Shown: positions 1-10,477, numbered from the stretch's first letter. The stretch: 64,000 bases of DNA from Narthecium ossifragum (GCA_963920575.1 OY986974.1:1798001-1862000), one strand, 5' to 3'. Numbers and translations: made by a program. The notes: generated by a model not told the origin, from the sequence alone.

Positions 1-62
1 AGAGGATTTGAAGGTCTCAATTCTCTGCATATATACAGCTTCTAATCATCTCTTTAAATTGC

Positions 63-93
<31 letters not shown>

Positions 94-110
94 ATATATA
101 TTATATATAT

Positions 111-148
<38 letters not shown>
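63..148. repeat. (AT)n microsatellite
   Basis: About 85 bases of almost pure AT dinucleotide with a few phase breaks. It lies in the intron just upstream of the first HIPP exon visible in the window. Confidence 0.95.
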
Positions 149-150
<2 letters not shown>

Positions 151-214
151 TATGCATTGGTTTGTTGATGATTTAGATGAAAAAATTGAACAATTATGTT
201 GCATTAATCTACAG

Positions 215-1017
215 GGGTGGAGGATGTGAAAACAGATAGCAAGGCTAGGAAAGTAGTAGTGAAGGGAAAGGCAGCAGACCCTTTGAAACTATGTGAGAGA
301 GTTCAGAAGAAGACAGGCAGGAAGGTTGAGATCATCTCTCCTCTCCCTAAACCCCCTGAAGAGGAGAAGAAAGAGGAGCCTGCAGGAGAACCCCCACAAG
401 AAGAGAAAAAGGAAGAGGTAAACATCAACTTAACCTCTCAAACCAACCAGCTCATGTATACATACAAGATCACAAACAGCAAGCATTAGGATTCTCATCA
501 CTAATTTGATTGCCATGATGCAGCCGAAGCCGAATACAGTGATACTGAAGGTCCGAATGCACTGCGACGCATGTGCGCAGGTTCTGCAGAAGAGGATCAA
601 GAAGATGGAAGGTGTTTGCTTTTAATTAATTTGTATTTCAGAATCACCAAAGGTTACTGATCATAAGAAGTTCATTAATTCATTTATTTTACTTGCATGT
701 CTAGCAGGTGTGGATTCAGTAGTTGCAGACTTTCTGAACAATCAAATTGACTGTCACGGGATTCGTCGATCCCCGAGAAGCTAGTTGAGAATGTTTACAA
801 GAGAACTCGGAAGCAAGCTTCCATAGTTTAAAGATGAGGAAAAGAAGGAAGAGAAGGCACAGGAAGAGAAGAAAGAAGAGAATGGCGAAGGAGAGAAAAA
901 AGCCGGCGAAGAGAAAGGAGAAGATGACAAGTCTAAGATTGAATTGATGAAGTACGAACATTGGCCACCCAAGTATTACATAGAAAGTGTCTACCCTCAT
1001 CCTGAAATCTTTAGTGA
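215..1017 (+). CDS. Heavy-metal-associated isoprenylated plant protein (HIPP), partial, reading frame broken
   Basis: HIPPs carry HMA domains that bind metals through a CxxC motif and are usually prenylated at the C-terminus. Three exons are visible: 215-417, 524-611 and 708 to the gap. The first ends an upstream HMA domain (VEDVKTDSKARKVVVKG) and runs into a K/E/P-rich linker. The second starts the next HMA domain, with the metal motif MHCDAC. The third continues it (GVDSVVADFLNNQ) and ends in an acidic/lysine-rich tail and the typical YYIESVYPHPEIF segment. The first exon lies left of the window and the CaaX end falls in the N gap. Exon 3 is not open: one extra base is needed near 746, one in the CCCC run near 773 and one in the TTT near 828. 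The three +1 shifts restore the original frame for the rest of the exon. It is either a recent pseudogene or uncorrected assembly errors beside a gap. The family assignment is firm; the state of the gene is not. Confidence 0.8.
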
Positions 1018-1217
1018 NNNNNNNNNNNNNNNNNNNNNNNNNNNNNNNNNNNNNNNNNNNNNNNNNNNNNNNNNNNNNNNNNNNNNNNNNNNNNNNNNNN
1101 NNNNNNNNNNNNNNNNNNNNNNNNNNNNNNNNNNNNNNNNNNNNNNNNNNNNNNNNNNNNNNNNNNNNNNNNNNNNNNNNNNNNNNNNNNNNNNNNNNNN
1201 NNNNNNNNNNNNNNNNN
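1018..1217. other. Assembly gap (200 N)
   Basis: Exactly 200 unknown bases, the size of a placeholder gap. It removes the C-terminus of the HIPP gene. Confidence 0.99.
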
Positions 1218-2350
1218 TATAAAAATAAAAATAAATGTTATATATTTTACAATATATTATAATATAAATATATCTCAAACATCAAAAATAAAATATGATG
1301 TTTAATTACTATAATTTTATGACTGTTAAATTAATAAATGAAGAACGGAATAAGAAAAAAAAAAAGATCGGAGAATGAATACCTCAATGACGCAGAGAAA
1401 GATTTAGAGAAACTGGTATAGGATGTTGTAAACAGGAAAGTAATATATCTTCGAATATTTCAAAGAAGATGGGAGGGAAAGCTACTGTGAATGCTCTTCC
1501 AAATCAAGCAATATAGTTGTAGGAGACAATACCTGAATCAGCAGAGAGCTCTCTCCAATCTGCGTTCTATGATCTAGAAACACTTCTTTGCGATTGATGG
1601 ATTGCTAATAAAGCCTCTTGAAATTCCCAAGCACATGAACTACTCGGAACAATTCGCCATGAAATTTTCCAGGAGATGGTTTTTCAGCAGCTCAAGGAAC
1701 ATGAGAGATCGCATAAGACATCCTTGTTTTTGAAACTTCCAATAGAAGAAACAAGGGCTCTCCATCTCCCTTACACATCTCTCTCATGGACAACAAACAT
1801 AGTATAGATCTCTAAAGCAACTTTTTTTCAACAGACATATGAAGGATAAAAGCAACATTAACTGATGTTCAACATAAAACATCTAAAATGTACTGCTTTG
1901 CTGATGGTGTCCACTTCAACGGTCTGAAGGAAGAAATAACCATTGACCCCAGTAAAATTGATATTATACAGTCTAAAGCAGTACAAGGTAATGAATGTGT
2001 GATTAGCAACCAACCATGAACATTCAATATAAGGTTGAATTCCTAAGCATGAATGAGAGAAGAACGAGGCATTTTAAAGCTCTAAAAATCAGGGCAATTC
2101 ATCTGAATTTTTGGTATTATAGGCAGAGAGCCCTTTTGATTCTCTTAAACAGCAGCAGCTTAGAAACTCAGGAGGACAGGTGCTACAAGGGAATAAGACA
2201 CCTCCTTCAGTTTTGCTTACAGTCTTCGCATAAAGATACATCTCCAAACAGAAAAAGCTCATCCAATGGTGCATCTGATTTAAAGTCAAAACAGAACATT
2301 GTCGCAACAGGGATACCACATCAGTGTAGCAGGCTTCTACAACTACTATT
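1218..2350. other. Intergenic, no gene seen
   Basis: This A/T-rich stretch lies between the HIPP gene and the stop codon of NUP50. Short open stretches occur on both strands, but none has recognisable motifs or clear splice sites. The part next to 2350 is probably the NUP50 3' UTR. Confidence 0.5.
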
Positions 2351-3727
2351 TTAGTCATCAGAGGCTTTAGGAGAGTTCTCAGGTGTCATTAGTATGGGAT
2401 CCTTTTTCCCTTTGTGTGCAGATACAGCTTCACGAAACTCTTCTACATGACTACTATCCTTGAATTTGAGAGCAAAAGTAGCAAGGCCACCTTTTCCTTC
2501 TCCGGCACTGTTTACACAAGCAAAAGTGATGCCTTTTTTTTCCATGTTTGTAAGTGTCATGTCCGGGAAAAGGCTTGCATTCAAGATCAATCGATAGTTT
2601 CCCTTGGCTCTCATAATAAGCCTTGCTTTCTCAGATCCTGACGTATTAATGTTCACTTTGCTTTCACCCTTTCCTCTTTCCTTCCAAGCGCCATCTGAAT
2701 ACTCAAACAGGATTGCATCAGCAGAGAATACTGCCTTCTCATTCTCCTCACCTGTCTCAAGTGGAACCTCTTGCATCGACGGCATTTTAGTCGGCCCACT
2801 CCTGGTGGAGTCTGCTGCAGATGTCCCGAATAGCTGGAAAGAACTCTCATTGTTAGACTTCCCGAAACTAAAGGGAGCATAATTATGATTGTCGCTCTTA
2901 AGCCCGAAAATAGAACCAGATGCAGGACCCTCTTTAGGAATTGACCCAAAAGAAAATGAAGAGCTGGAGAATCCAGTTCCAGAGAGGCCAGTAAAGGCAT
3001 TTTGGCTGCTAGACAGCTGCTGAAACGAACTTAGAGGTGCAGCCACTTCTGCTTTATCTTTTTGGTCCTGGTCTAGCTTATCATTTCCAATTTCTGTTCT
3101 ATTTTCCTCAACATTTTCTTCTGTAGATGTCTTCTGAGGTTCTTCGTCAGCTTCCTTCTCAGTTTCTTCTTTGTCTTCCGTATCTGTTTTATCTCTAGCT
3201 CCCCTATTTTCCACTTCTTTCACTGTTTCCACTAGCTGAGTTGTCTCATCCTGTGCATCAGTTCTCACATCACTATGGGCCTCAACTGCTGATACATCAA
3301 TTCTGTCTTCAGATTTCTTGTTTTCTTCTGATCCATTTTGCTCCTTCTCCAATGATCCACTTTTGCCTCCATCATCCTCTCCACTTTTGTCAATCTTTTC
3401 ACCACTACCATCTTTTGCCTCTAATGCTGCTTTATCACCAATAGTTTCAGCCTGGACAACAGCGCTGGTTGGTGTTGCACCAGAATCAGATGGAGCAACC
3501 AAACGGATCCCAGCAAAAGGATTGGAAGAAGAAGATTGCTCTGATTGGTTGCGCCGCACCTTTACAATTTTTCTCTTCGCCAGTACTTCCTCGCTAGCTC
3601 TCAGAAAAGTCCCCATCTCTGGCTCAGGAGCATCATCATCAGGAGAGGGATCATCCTTAGATAGTTGCCTCCCAGCAACTCTCTTTTTTGAGGAAGGAAG
3701 GGCAGCACTGCTTTCTGTGTGCCCCAT
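2351..3727 (-). CDS. NUP50: Nuclear pore complex protein NUP50 (RanBP1-domain nucleoporin)
   Basis: NUP50 is a mobile FG nucleoporin of the nuclear basket. It binds importin alpha and Ran and helps release import cargo. The 458-residue product is a single coding exon. The N-terminus carries the conserved Nup50 motif (SKKRVAGRQLSKDDPSPDDD, residues about 13-32). Next come an NPFAGIRL segment, a long acidic E/D/K-rich linker (about 100-230), and a middle region with FG-type repeats (FSFGS, IFGLK, FSFGK, LFGT). The C-terminal 125 residues form a RanBP1-like domain (AILFEYSDGAWKERGKG, then ARLIMRAKGNYRLILN). A good acceptor (TCTGTAGCAG) about 40 bases upstream of the ATG suggests a leader intron. 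The length and domain order match plant NUP50a. Confidence 0.92.
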   Translation of the reverse strand: MGHTESSAALPSSKKRVAGRQLSKDDPSPDDDAPEPEMGTFLRASEEVLAKRKIVKVRRNQSEQSSSSNPFAGIRLVAPSDSGATPTSAVVQAETIGDKAALEAKDGSGEKIDKSGEDDGGKSGSLEKEQNGSEENKKSEDRIDVSAVEAHSDVRTDAQDETTQLVETVKEVENRGARDKTDTEDKEETEKEADEEPQKTSTEENVEENRTEIGNDKLDQDQKDKAEVAAPLSSFQQLSSSQNAFTGLSGTGFSSSSFSFGSIPKEGPASGSIFGLKSDNHNYAPFSFGKSNNESSFQLFGTSAADSTRSGPTKMPSMQEVPLETGEENEKAVFSADAILFEYSDGAWKERGKGESKVNINTSGSEKARLIMRAKGNYRLILNASLFPDMTLTNMEKKGITFACVNSAGEGKGGLATFALKFKDSSHVEEFREAVSAHKGKKDPILMTPENSPKASDD

Positions 3728-4330
3728 TCAGATAAAATCAGAGACTCTGATTCTGACTATCTGCTACAGAAAGGTTTGAAGTGGTGATGCCCAAAGATTT
3801 GTGTGTTATCCTTGTATATGATTGCCAACTGAAAGTATGACTTGAGTTCACATAAGTAAATACATAAAGAATGCAAAGATTCTTGCTGCACTGAAAAGAA
3901 GCAAATAAATAAAAGAAGGGGATAAAACAAGACAAAGTCATATGCTTAGAGAACCGATCCTCTACCTGTGGGGCTGGCAGTTAAAGCTGATTGGCAGTGG
4001 ACAAATGAAATTCCTTAGCAACCAAAGGCTTTGAAAAAAAAAGGTACTCAGGACTAAGTAAGTTAGCAGATATGATATCTGCTGCACTTCAGATTCCTAC
4101 AAGTCAAGCAAAAGACATGCTCAAAAACTGAAGATACCATAAGGGAGACAAATTCTGACAATAAGAAAAGCAAACCAGTGCAAAAGATAAAGGAACTCGA
4201 TGCAGCATGTAGAGTATTTGAAGAGCCACAGAGCAGAAGTCCATGACCGACACTAAGCCAATAGTTTAACATCATAATGGGTGAAACAGTGGCATTAAAA
4301 CCACAAAGCATTACCTCTAAAACCATTCTT
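3728..4330 (-). other. Probable 5' leader and leader intron of NUP50
   Basis: On the minus strand, a pyrimidine-rich tract ending in an AG acceptor lies just before the NUP50 ATG. The upstream non-coding exon must lie further right, but I could not fix its position. I see no other feature here. Confidence 0.4.
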
Positions 4331-4639
4331 AGATAGTGAAGTTTCTTTTACTCAGTTCCTTCCCTGCGCCACTATCGAACAGAATTACAACACTTGCCGT
4401 CTTACCTATGTCGTATGAATTGCACCTTTACAAAGCATCCAGAGCATCCTGAATATCTCCTCCCTAAAACTCTCGGTTTCGAGGTCACCCCTACACCTAG
4501 TTTGAAACAACCTAATGATATCAGACTAACTGCAGGATCAATTCATATGCACGGTATAAAAAATGATCCTTTCCTATACGCAACTAGATCTTCTGTCTTA
4601 ACAAGTAACTTAACATCAAATACTTTATGATGTTTGGTA

Positions 4640-5400
4640 GAACCCAGTATTACATATTGGACTAGGAAGAGCAAACCTTCTTGGCGCAGCTATTACCAGT
4701 ACAAACTGATGTGTATGATAAGAAGAGAGAAGTATGGACGCAGTGTCACTCCCTTCCAACCTCGAAATCGTAGTATTATGTCCGTTGGAACGGTGGCATG
4801 TATATACGTCCCGTCTATAAGGCCGATGCATTTCTACATGTGTGATAAGGGTAAAAGGTCATTATGTGTAAAATATTAGTCACTTAAAATCAACATGAAT
4901 ACATGTTGTAGTACCTCAAAATAAGGGTAGTATGAAGGGCTTGCTAAGATTTTGAGGGGTACGGATGGTCCTTGTTGTTGCATGTATAGGTCACAAATAC
5001 CGCATATCGCCTTCAACACCGTATTGAAATAGCGACTGATTGTCTCTCCAGACAATAAAAACTCCGTCTGCATAACACGGTTTTTTGTGTTGTGGCCGAC
5101 AATGTGTAGGAAGATTCATAATTGTTCTTTGATCGTCGCTTGGTCAGTATCCATAAGCAATTAACATTGCCTAATAAGACGTGCCAACACATCTACTGCA
5201 TCTACATCCATTCGGATATAAACGATGCAATAATCCCCGGCATTCGAATCCAAGCCATATGCCGCCGTCGCACCTCATCTCAGGCCTCCCTCAGCATGCG
5301 ATGAATGTGAGTGGTTGAGATCAGGTAGTGTTGCACTACTGCGACTATGACGGCATAGGCCGCGCCTAATACCATCAGTTCATCATCACTGTCCATCTAA
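4640..5400 (-). mobile_element. Decayed PIF/Harbinger transposase fragment
   Basis: Read on the minus strand, broken frames give pieces of the HARBI1-type nuclease (DDE_Tnp_4). These include an N-terminal part (DELMVLGAAYAVIVAVVQHYL), the segment SGETISRYFNTVLKAI, and, at about 4809-4830, CIGLIDGTYIHATVP. The last holds the first catalytic Asp of the DDE triad and is followed by RFRGWKG. Several stops and shifts interrupt the frame and the rest of the catalytic domain is missing, so this is a dead relic. I did not find terminal inverted repeats or a TTA/TAA target duplication. Confidence 0.75.
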
Positions 5401-6200
5401 TAACACATCATATCAAAACATAAATGGTAATATGTATACATGAGCATGTAAATTAAATATGGCAGGTGACTGGTTGCCATTCAAGTGGCCATCCAAGATA
5501 CCAAATTAAACATTATAGTGGCATCATCTCCCTTTTCTCAAAAAATTAAACATCAATTGAGTTGAATTCAACCAAACCATCTAAGCATAAAAATTAGAAT
5601 TCCAGCAAACCAAAAACCAAGAATTTTGACTCATATTCACATCAGCAGTAAAAAGCAAGTATTTTGGCTCAGATATATATCCCATGCAGAGCACAGCAGG
5701 CAGAAGAAACCAAACAACAGGGGATCATATTCACATCAAATGCAAAGCACAGCAGGCAGAAGAAACCAGAGAACAGGGGATCAGACAAAGCCCAATGCAT
5801 AGGAACATAACAATGGCACTCTCGTTACAAAGAGAGCAAAAGAAATCAGAGTAGGGGATCAGATATATATGCCATAACAAAGCCCAAAGCTACTACTCGT
5901 GAAAAACGAATCAGAATACATAGAAAAATAAGACAAATGTTGCAAAATAAACAGTGGATCAGATGGGAGGGGATTAGCCATCAAGAAACGAAAACCGACA
6001 CATGAATGAAGAACTCTCCTTACATGGAGAGCGAAAAAATCAACATAAGGGGATCAAGCATCAGTGACAAAAATCTATGCATAAATCTCGTTACATGGAG
6101 AGCGGAAAAATATCAATAGATGAGGATCAGGTAGTAGGAAGACCTTCGGTGGATGAGTTCCTCAGATCTTCCCTCGTATTAGGATCAGAAGCAGTAGGCC
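5401..6200. other. Intergenic; short degenerate repeats
   Basis: No coding potential recognised. A phrase resembling 'aagcacagcaggcagaagaa' occurs twice (about 5696 and 5746), and variants of 'cgttacatggagagcg' recur between 5820 and 6110. This suggests old local duplications. Confidence 0.45.
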
Positions 6201-6218
6201 CACAACTCCTGGAGCGCC

Positions 6219-6402
6219 GGCGCCGGTGAGGAAGAAGGGCAGAGAGGAACGAATGATCGCAGCCCAGGGAGATACAGGTATGTCCCGTGGTCTCTTGACG
6301 GCGCCGGTGAGGAAGAAGGGCGGAGAGGAACGAATGATCGCAGGCCACGAGATCCAGGTACGTCCCGTGGTCTCTTGACGGCGCCGGTGAGGAAGAAAGG
6401 CG
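6219..6402. repeat. 80/81-bp tandem repeat, about 2.3 copies
   Basis: The phrase GGCGCCGGTGAGGAAGAA begins at 6219, 6300 and 6380, giving periods of 81 and 80 bases. The first two copies are nearly identical over their full length, including 'gaggaacgaatgatcgcag'. The block is G/C-rich in contrast to its surroundings. Confidence 0.9.
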
Positions 6403-6648
6403 ACCGCTTGAGGTTGGAGGAGGGGAGCGCTGGCGGAACGAGAGAACCAGGGGAGGGAGGGGCTCCTAGATCTGGTGGTGAAGGATGAACGAGGAAGAAG
6501 CTATCGCCAGAGAACTCATGGCGGCGGAGAGCAACATCGCACGGGTTCTCCGCTAGGGCTGGAATCGAATGTTGGAAGGCGCTGGAAAATAACGCTGGAA
6601 CTGGGCCAAAATCGGCCAGAGACATTTGGCTCGAGACTGGCTGGCTAT

Positions 6649-7551
6649 CTACTGCAGGCCCTCCAGCAGTTGATCCTCGCCGTTTATATAAATCTAGGGT
6701 CACGATTTAATCTCATCTCATCATCCCCTTCACCTCTAATATAGTGGGACCCACTAAACTTCAGCCTCATCGTCCCCTTCCCTCGCTCTCTCACGGCGAC
6801 ACGGCGGCGATCGAGCTTCGTCTCCGCTTGCCGCGATGGAGTCCTCTCCTCCATGGGTCCTCCGTCGGAACTCGCTGCTGAAAGCTCGACGTCTTTTCTG
6901 GTCGACACGGCGGAGACCTCCTGCCAACCATAGAGATTTTAATAGGGGATGAACTTTGGGCATTAGATTTTGCTCGGTAAATGTGGGAAAAAAGAAGCCA
7001 TTGATTTCCATAGAACTCGGATTCAAAATTAATTTTTTTCCATAGCTTGGGAGAGATGGGTTGATGTATTTTTGAGTTTCTGGCGGACTAGTTGTAGAGA
7101 GCTCCAATGATCCAAAGGAAATAACACATGCAAATGCATCCACGAATTCAAAAGGAACATACATATATCCCTCGACCTTTGATGCCAATGTCAAGTTTTT
7201 AAGGCGATTCCACCACAAATTCAAACATTTGTGCCAAAAAGTACATGAGCATCTACGGTTTGATTCTCTCTTCTTTCTCATGTATCAGCCAAAACCTCTT
7301 AAGTTCAGAACCTCAAACAGCTAAGTACAACAAAAGGTACTTGGGAAGGGCCGATGGAGGAGAAGACTCCATCGCGGTAGGCAATGACACCGTCGAGTTT
7401 CCAGAGACTCGATCGCTGCCGTGAGAGAGCGAGGGAGGAGAAGGGGACGATGGAGGGTCCCACTACAATAGATCAAAATGAGATCTAGATTAAATCATGA
7501 CCGTAGATTTATACATATGGTCAGGATCAACAACTGGAGGGCCTGCAGTAG
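6649..7551. repeat. Long inverted repeat with about 480-bp spacer (foldback or MULE-like)
   Basis: The left arm (about 6649-6862) and right arm (about 7344-7551) are inverted copies. Both begin at the outside with CTACTGCAGGCCCTCCAG. Both then contain TTTAAT..., 'gtgggacc', 'cgctctctcacggc' and 'gcgatggagtc', with small indels. The spacer reads openly on the minus strand with coding-like composition (for example VPFEFVDAFACVISFGSLE), but I do not recognise the protein. A MULE with a captured gene piece, a foldback element, or a simple inverted duplication would all fit. No target-site duplication was found at the arm ends. Confidence 0.7.
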
Positions 7552-7560
7552 CTTTTGTTG

Positions 7561-7613
7561 TCGCAGGCCCCCGAATCCTCCTGGAGCTCGCAGGCCCCCG
7601 AATCCTCTGGAGC
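7561..7613. repeat. 26/27-bp tandem duplication
   Basis: Two adjacent copies of TCGCAGGCCCCCGAATCCTC followed by (C)TGGAGC, just outside the right arm of the long inverted repeat. Confidence 0.85.
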
Positions 7614-7849
7614 GGGTCTGAACTGGATTCCAGTTCCGGTGAAAGAAACCTACGGAATAAAGGAATCACGTTCCATTCCAACAATTTCAACCAAGTTTTC
7701 ACTCTGTTTGGTTACGGGAACCAATCCGAAATAGCAACCAAACACTCTCTCTGTCCTGGAATTCCTATCCTAGGATAAAGTGAGCTTCCTATCCTAAAAA
7801 CTATTCCGGATTCAGCGTCCTTATCCCGGCATTCAAGCTGACATCATAA

Positions 7850-8612
7850 TAAAATTCACATTATAATATTAATAAAACGAGAAAATATTATTAATTAAAT
7901 TACATGCATTATCATATTATATGTATTATCATATTATTAAGTAATTGATTAAAGTCAATGTGAATATTATATACATTATCATATAATTAATTAAACTACC
8001 AATAGCTCTCATAAAATTTTCAAAAGTGAAATTTACTTATTTTTATTTTTTAAATAATATATATTAAAATAATATTATTATATTCATATAAAATGGGTCC
8101 ATATGGGACTGCATTGATGCGTATGACCATGCTATGCCATGTGACGATGCAATTTTCTTCGCGTCTGTCGTAGGTGGAGGCCACGTGTACGTCGCTCGCA
8201 AGAATGCCCTCAACACCGCCGAGCCATACGACTCGGTGGAGGATGGGCGAATATCGACGCCAATGATAGTAGAGGAGCGGGCATTCGCCGGATATGGCAA
8301 ATAACTAGCGTTGATATGAAAGAGATTCGCCGGTGGATGCGTTAAACAGGACGGGTGGGGTGGTAATATTATACTTTATTATAATATATTCATGTTGATT
8401 ATGTCGAATATGTTATTCAGAAGTTAAGGTAAATATATGCATCATAATATTAATAAAACATTAAAAAATATTAATTAAATTATATGCTTCATCATATTAC
8501 ATGTATTGTTATATTATTAAGTAATTTATTAAAGCCAATGTGAATATTATATGCATTATCATATTATAAATTAAACTACCAATATGTCTCATAAAAAATT
8601 CAAAAGTGGAAT
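7850..8612. repeat. Pair of about 175-bp A/T-rich direct repeats
   Basis: The segments at about 7855-8035 and 8440-8612 are similar along their length. They share 'taatattaataaaac', 'ttattaagtaatt', 'caatgtgaatattata' and 'aattaaactaccaata', ending in 'ctcataaa...ttcaaaagtg'. About 400 bases lie between them, partly G/C-rich (8100-8330). They could be LTR-like ends of a small element or a segmental duplication. The region from 8612 to 8866 has MITE-like wording ('ccaaacaccaaagtag', 'ccaaacggtacc') but no clear boundary. Confidence 0.7.
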
Positions 8613-8866
8613 TGCACTAATCATTATTCATATTCCACATTTTTCATCCAAACACCATTTTTTTATCCCAAGTAATCGTTACTTTATTATCCCTATTTTT
8701 CAACCAAACACCAAAGTAGTACAATTTATCATAAGTCACATTACTCTATACTCTCTAAACCCGAAATAAACTATCTCGCATCCAAACGGTACCTAATGTA
8801 TGTGAAATATATATATGAAAAATATATACGTATGCAATATATTCAACTAATATATATATATATATA

Positions 8867-9059
8867 TCACTTATATATGACAGAAAGGTTGTCCTACGTG
8901 GCTGTAGAATGTCCTACGTGGCAGAGAATGTCCTAGGTGGCGCATATGTGACGCTTATGTGGCATCATAAGGTTGATGGGGTTTAGTGGGAGGGAGTTAT
9001 TGAGTAGTTATTGGGATGGGGTTGGTGGTTACCCTACCAGGTGGTAGGGGGCACCACTA

Positions 9060-9060
<1 letters not shown>
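8867..9060 (+). mobile_element. Mini-Helitron inserted in a TA microsatellite
   Basis: The 194-bp element starts TC directly after a (TA)n tract and ends CTAG directly before another (TA)n tract, so it sits between host A and T as Helitrons do. Its 3' end has a strong hairpin (CCCTACC-AG-GTGGTAGGG-like stem) about 10 bases before CTAG. Inside, 'aatgtcctacgtggc' is repeated two to three times. It has no coding capacity. Confidence 0.7.

Positions 9061-9135
<75 letters not shown>
9061..9135. repeat. (TA)n microsatellite
   Basis: 75 bases of pure TA repeat that directly abut the CTAG terminus of the mini-Helitron. Confidence 0.97.
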
Positions 9136-9138
<3 letters not shown>

Positions 9139-9570
9139 CAAATATACATATTTTAGTTGAATATATGACATATACGGGTTACATATATATATCCCTAAAA
9201 GTGAAATATCAAACCCAAAATTCATATCCTCAAAATTAAAATCCCAAAAAACCCTCATAAAAACCCATAAACCCATGAATATCCCCCACTCACCCATCAC
9301 TTCACTCTTCTTGTGTCGCAAGGATCCGTCCCACCGCGTGGGTGGGGCAAATCCCCGACCCCACGTGTGCGACGCGGATTATTTTCCTTTTGTAAATCTC
9401 AAGATTATATAGTTGAGTGACTTTTTTATAATCGAGTTTTTAATTCTGATAAATGTTTGTTCATGCTAGACATATGTTCGTAATCTTAGAAATAAAAAAA
9501 ATAAACACCGAAAAGGATTTAAACTAAAACATATTTTATTCACAAGAGAATTTTATAACATATATGATAA

Positions 9571-9794
9571 CTAGTGGGGCCCCATGCCACCAGGGGCGGA
9601 CCCAGCCTCTCAGGTAAGGGGGGGCCAAGGGAGGAAGGCAGTGCCTCAGGGGGGGCCAGTGACACTGGGGTAGGGGGTGGGGGGCGCGGGGCCCATGGGA
9701 GGTTTAGTAAAAAAAAAATTCAGGGGGGGCAGGCCCCCCTGATTTGTGAATAGGTCCGCCCCTGCATGCCACCTACCATGGTCATACCCCCCCA

Positions 9795-9840
<46 letters not shown>

Positions 9841-9957
9841 CACCGCCTCTCCCAACTAACTCCTCCACATCTTTTTTCACCATTAGATTGCTCAAGTCAT
9901 AAATACAAAGAGATAATCTCAACCTCTTATAGGATGCACCATGTCTTATAAGGTTGA
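9571..9957 (-). mobile_element. Non-autonomous Helitron interrupted by a hAT MITE
   Basis: Read on the minus strand, it begins A|TCAACCTTATAAG and ends CCCCACTAG|T, the canonical A|TC...CTAG|T Helitron arrangement. The same 5' start is shared with the elements at 14039-14412 and 56806-57174. The sub-terminal hairpin near the 3' end is split by the nested MITE at 9591-9764. It also contains a (CA)n-(TA)n tract. No protein is encoded. Confidence 0.72.
9591..9764. mobile_element. hAT-type MITE (CAGGGGCGGACC TIR)
   Basis: The 174-bp element is bounded by CAGGGGCGGACCCA and its inverted match TAGGTCCGCCCCTG. It is flanked on both sides by the identical 8-base duplication CATGCCAC (9583-9590 and 9765-9772), the signature of the hAT superfamily. 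The interior is very rich in G runs. It is nested inside a Helitron, so it is the younger insertion. Confidence 0.92.
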
Positions 9958-10044
9958 TTGCCATTTATTATTATGATGTGTAGAGAATGAGTTGTTCGGT
10001 GTCTTTTTCCCCCAACTTGAGCTTTCGACTCTGACTTTAATGAA

Positions 10045-10477
10045 GGGTGTGTTTGGTTGCTCGAATCGTTATTGCAGAAGGATCATGGGATGCATGCATC
10101 ATGTGGTATATGCATCGAGCAGTAGATGCATTTATTTGGTTTGTCTTTTGAATCAGCCGATGCACCCTGATCCTTCGTATGTATGTGTGTATATAGACTA
10201 CACACACACACATATATATATATAATATGTGTCATAATATGATGATTTTATTGAGATTAAAATAATATTCACATAACTTTATTAAATATATTTTACTATA
10301 TTCACGGGGTGTTTATGAGATACATCAAGTGAAACGACTATTTACCGTTTCATACGATGCACGATTTAGGCTCAAAAATACATCACATGTTACATGCATT
10401 AGTTGATACGTGGTGAACCAAACACAAGATCACCGTGAAGCATGATGTGTCCTGATTCATTCCAACGAAACGTACCC
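10045..10477. mobile_element. MITE-like element (candidate)
   Basis: The left end GGGTGTGTTTGGTTGCTCGAA is roughly the inverted match of the right end around 'ttccaacgaaacgtaccc'. The interior is A/T-rich, with a CA/TA microsatellite (about 10200-10224). The target duplication is unclear, so the limits are tentative. Confidence 0.4.

Noticed and set aside
6185..6703. 172-codon minus-strand frame
   Set aside because: It runs across the 80-bp tandem repeat and into the inverted-repeat arm; the translation repeats itself with the DNA and shows no domain.
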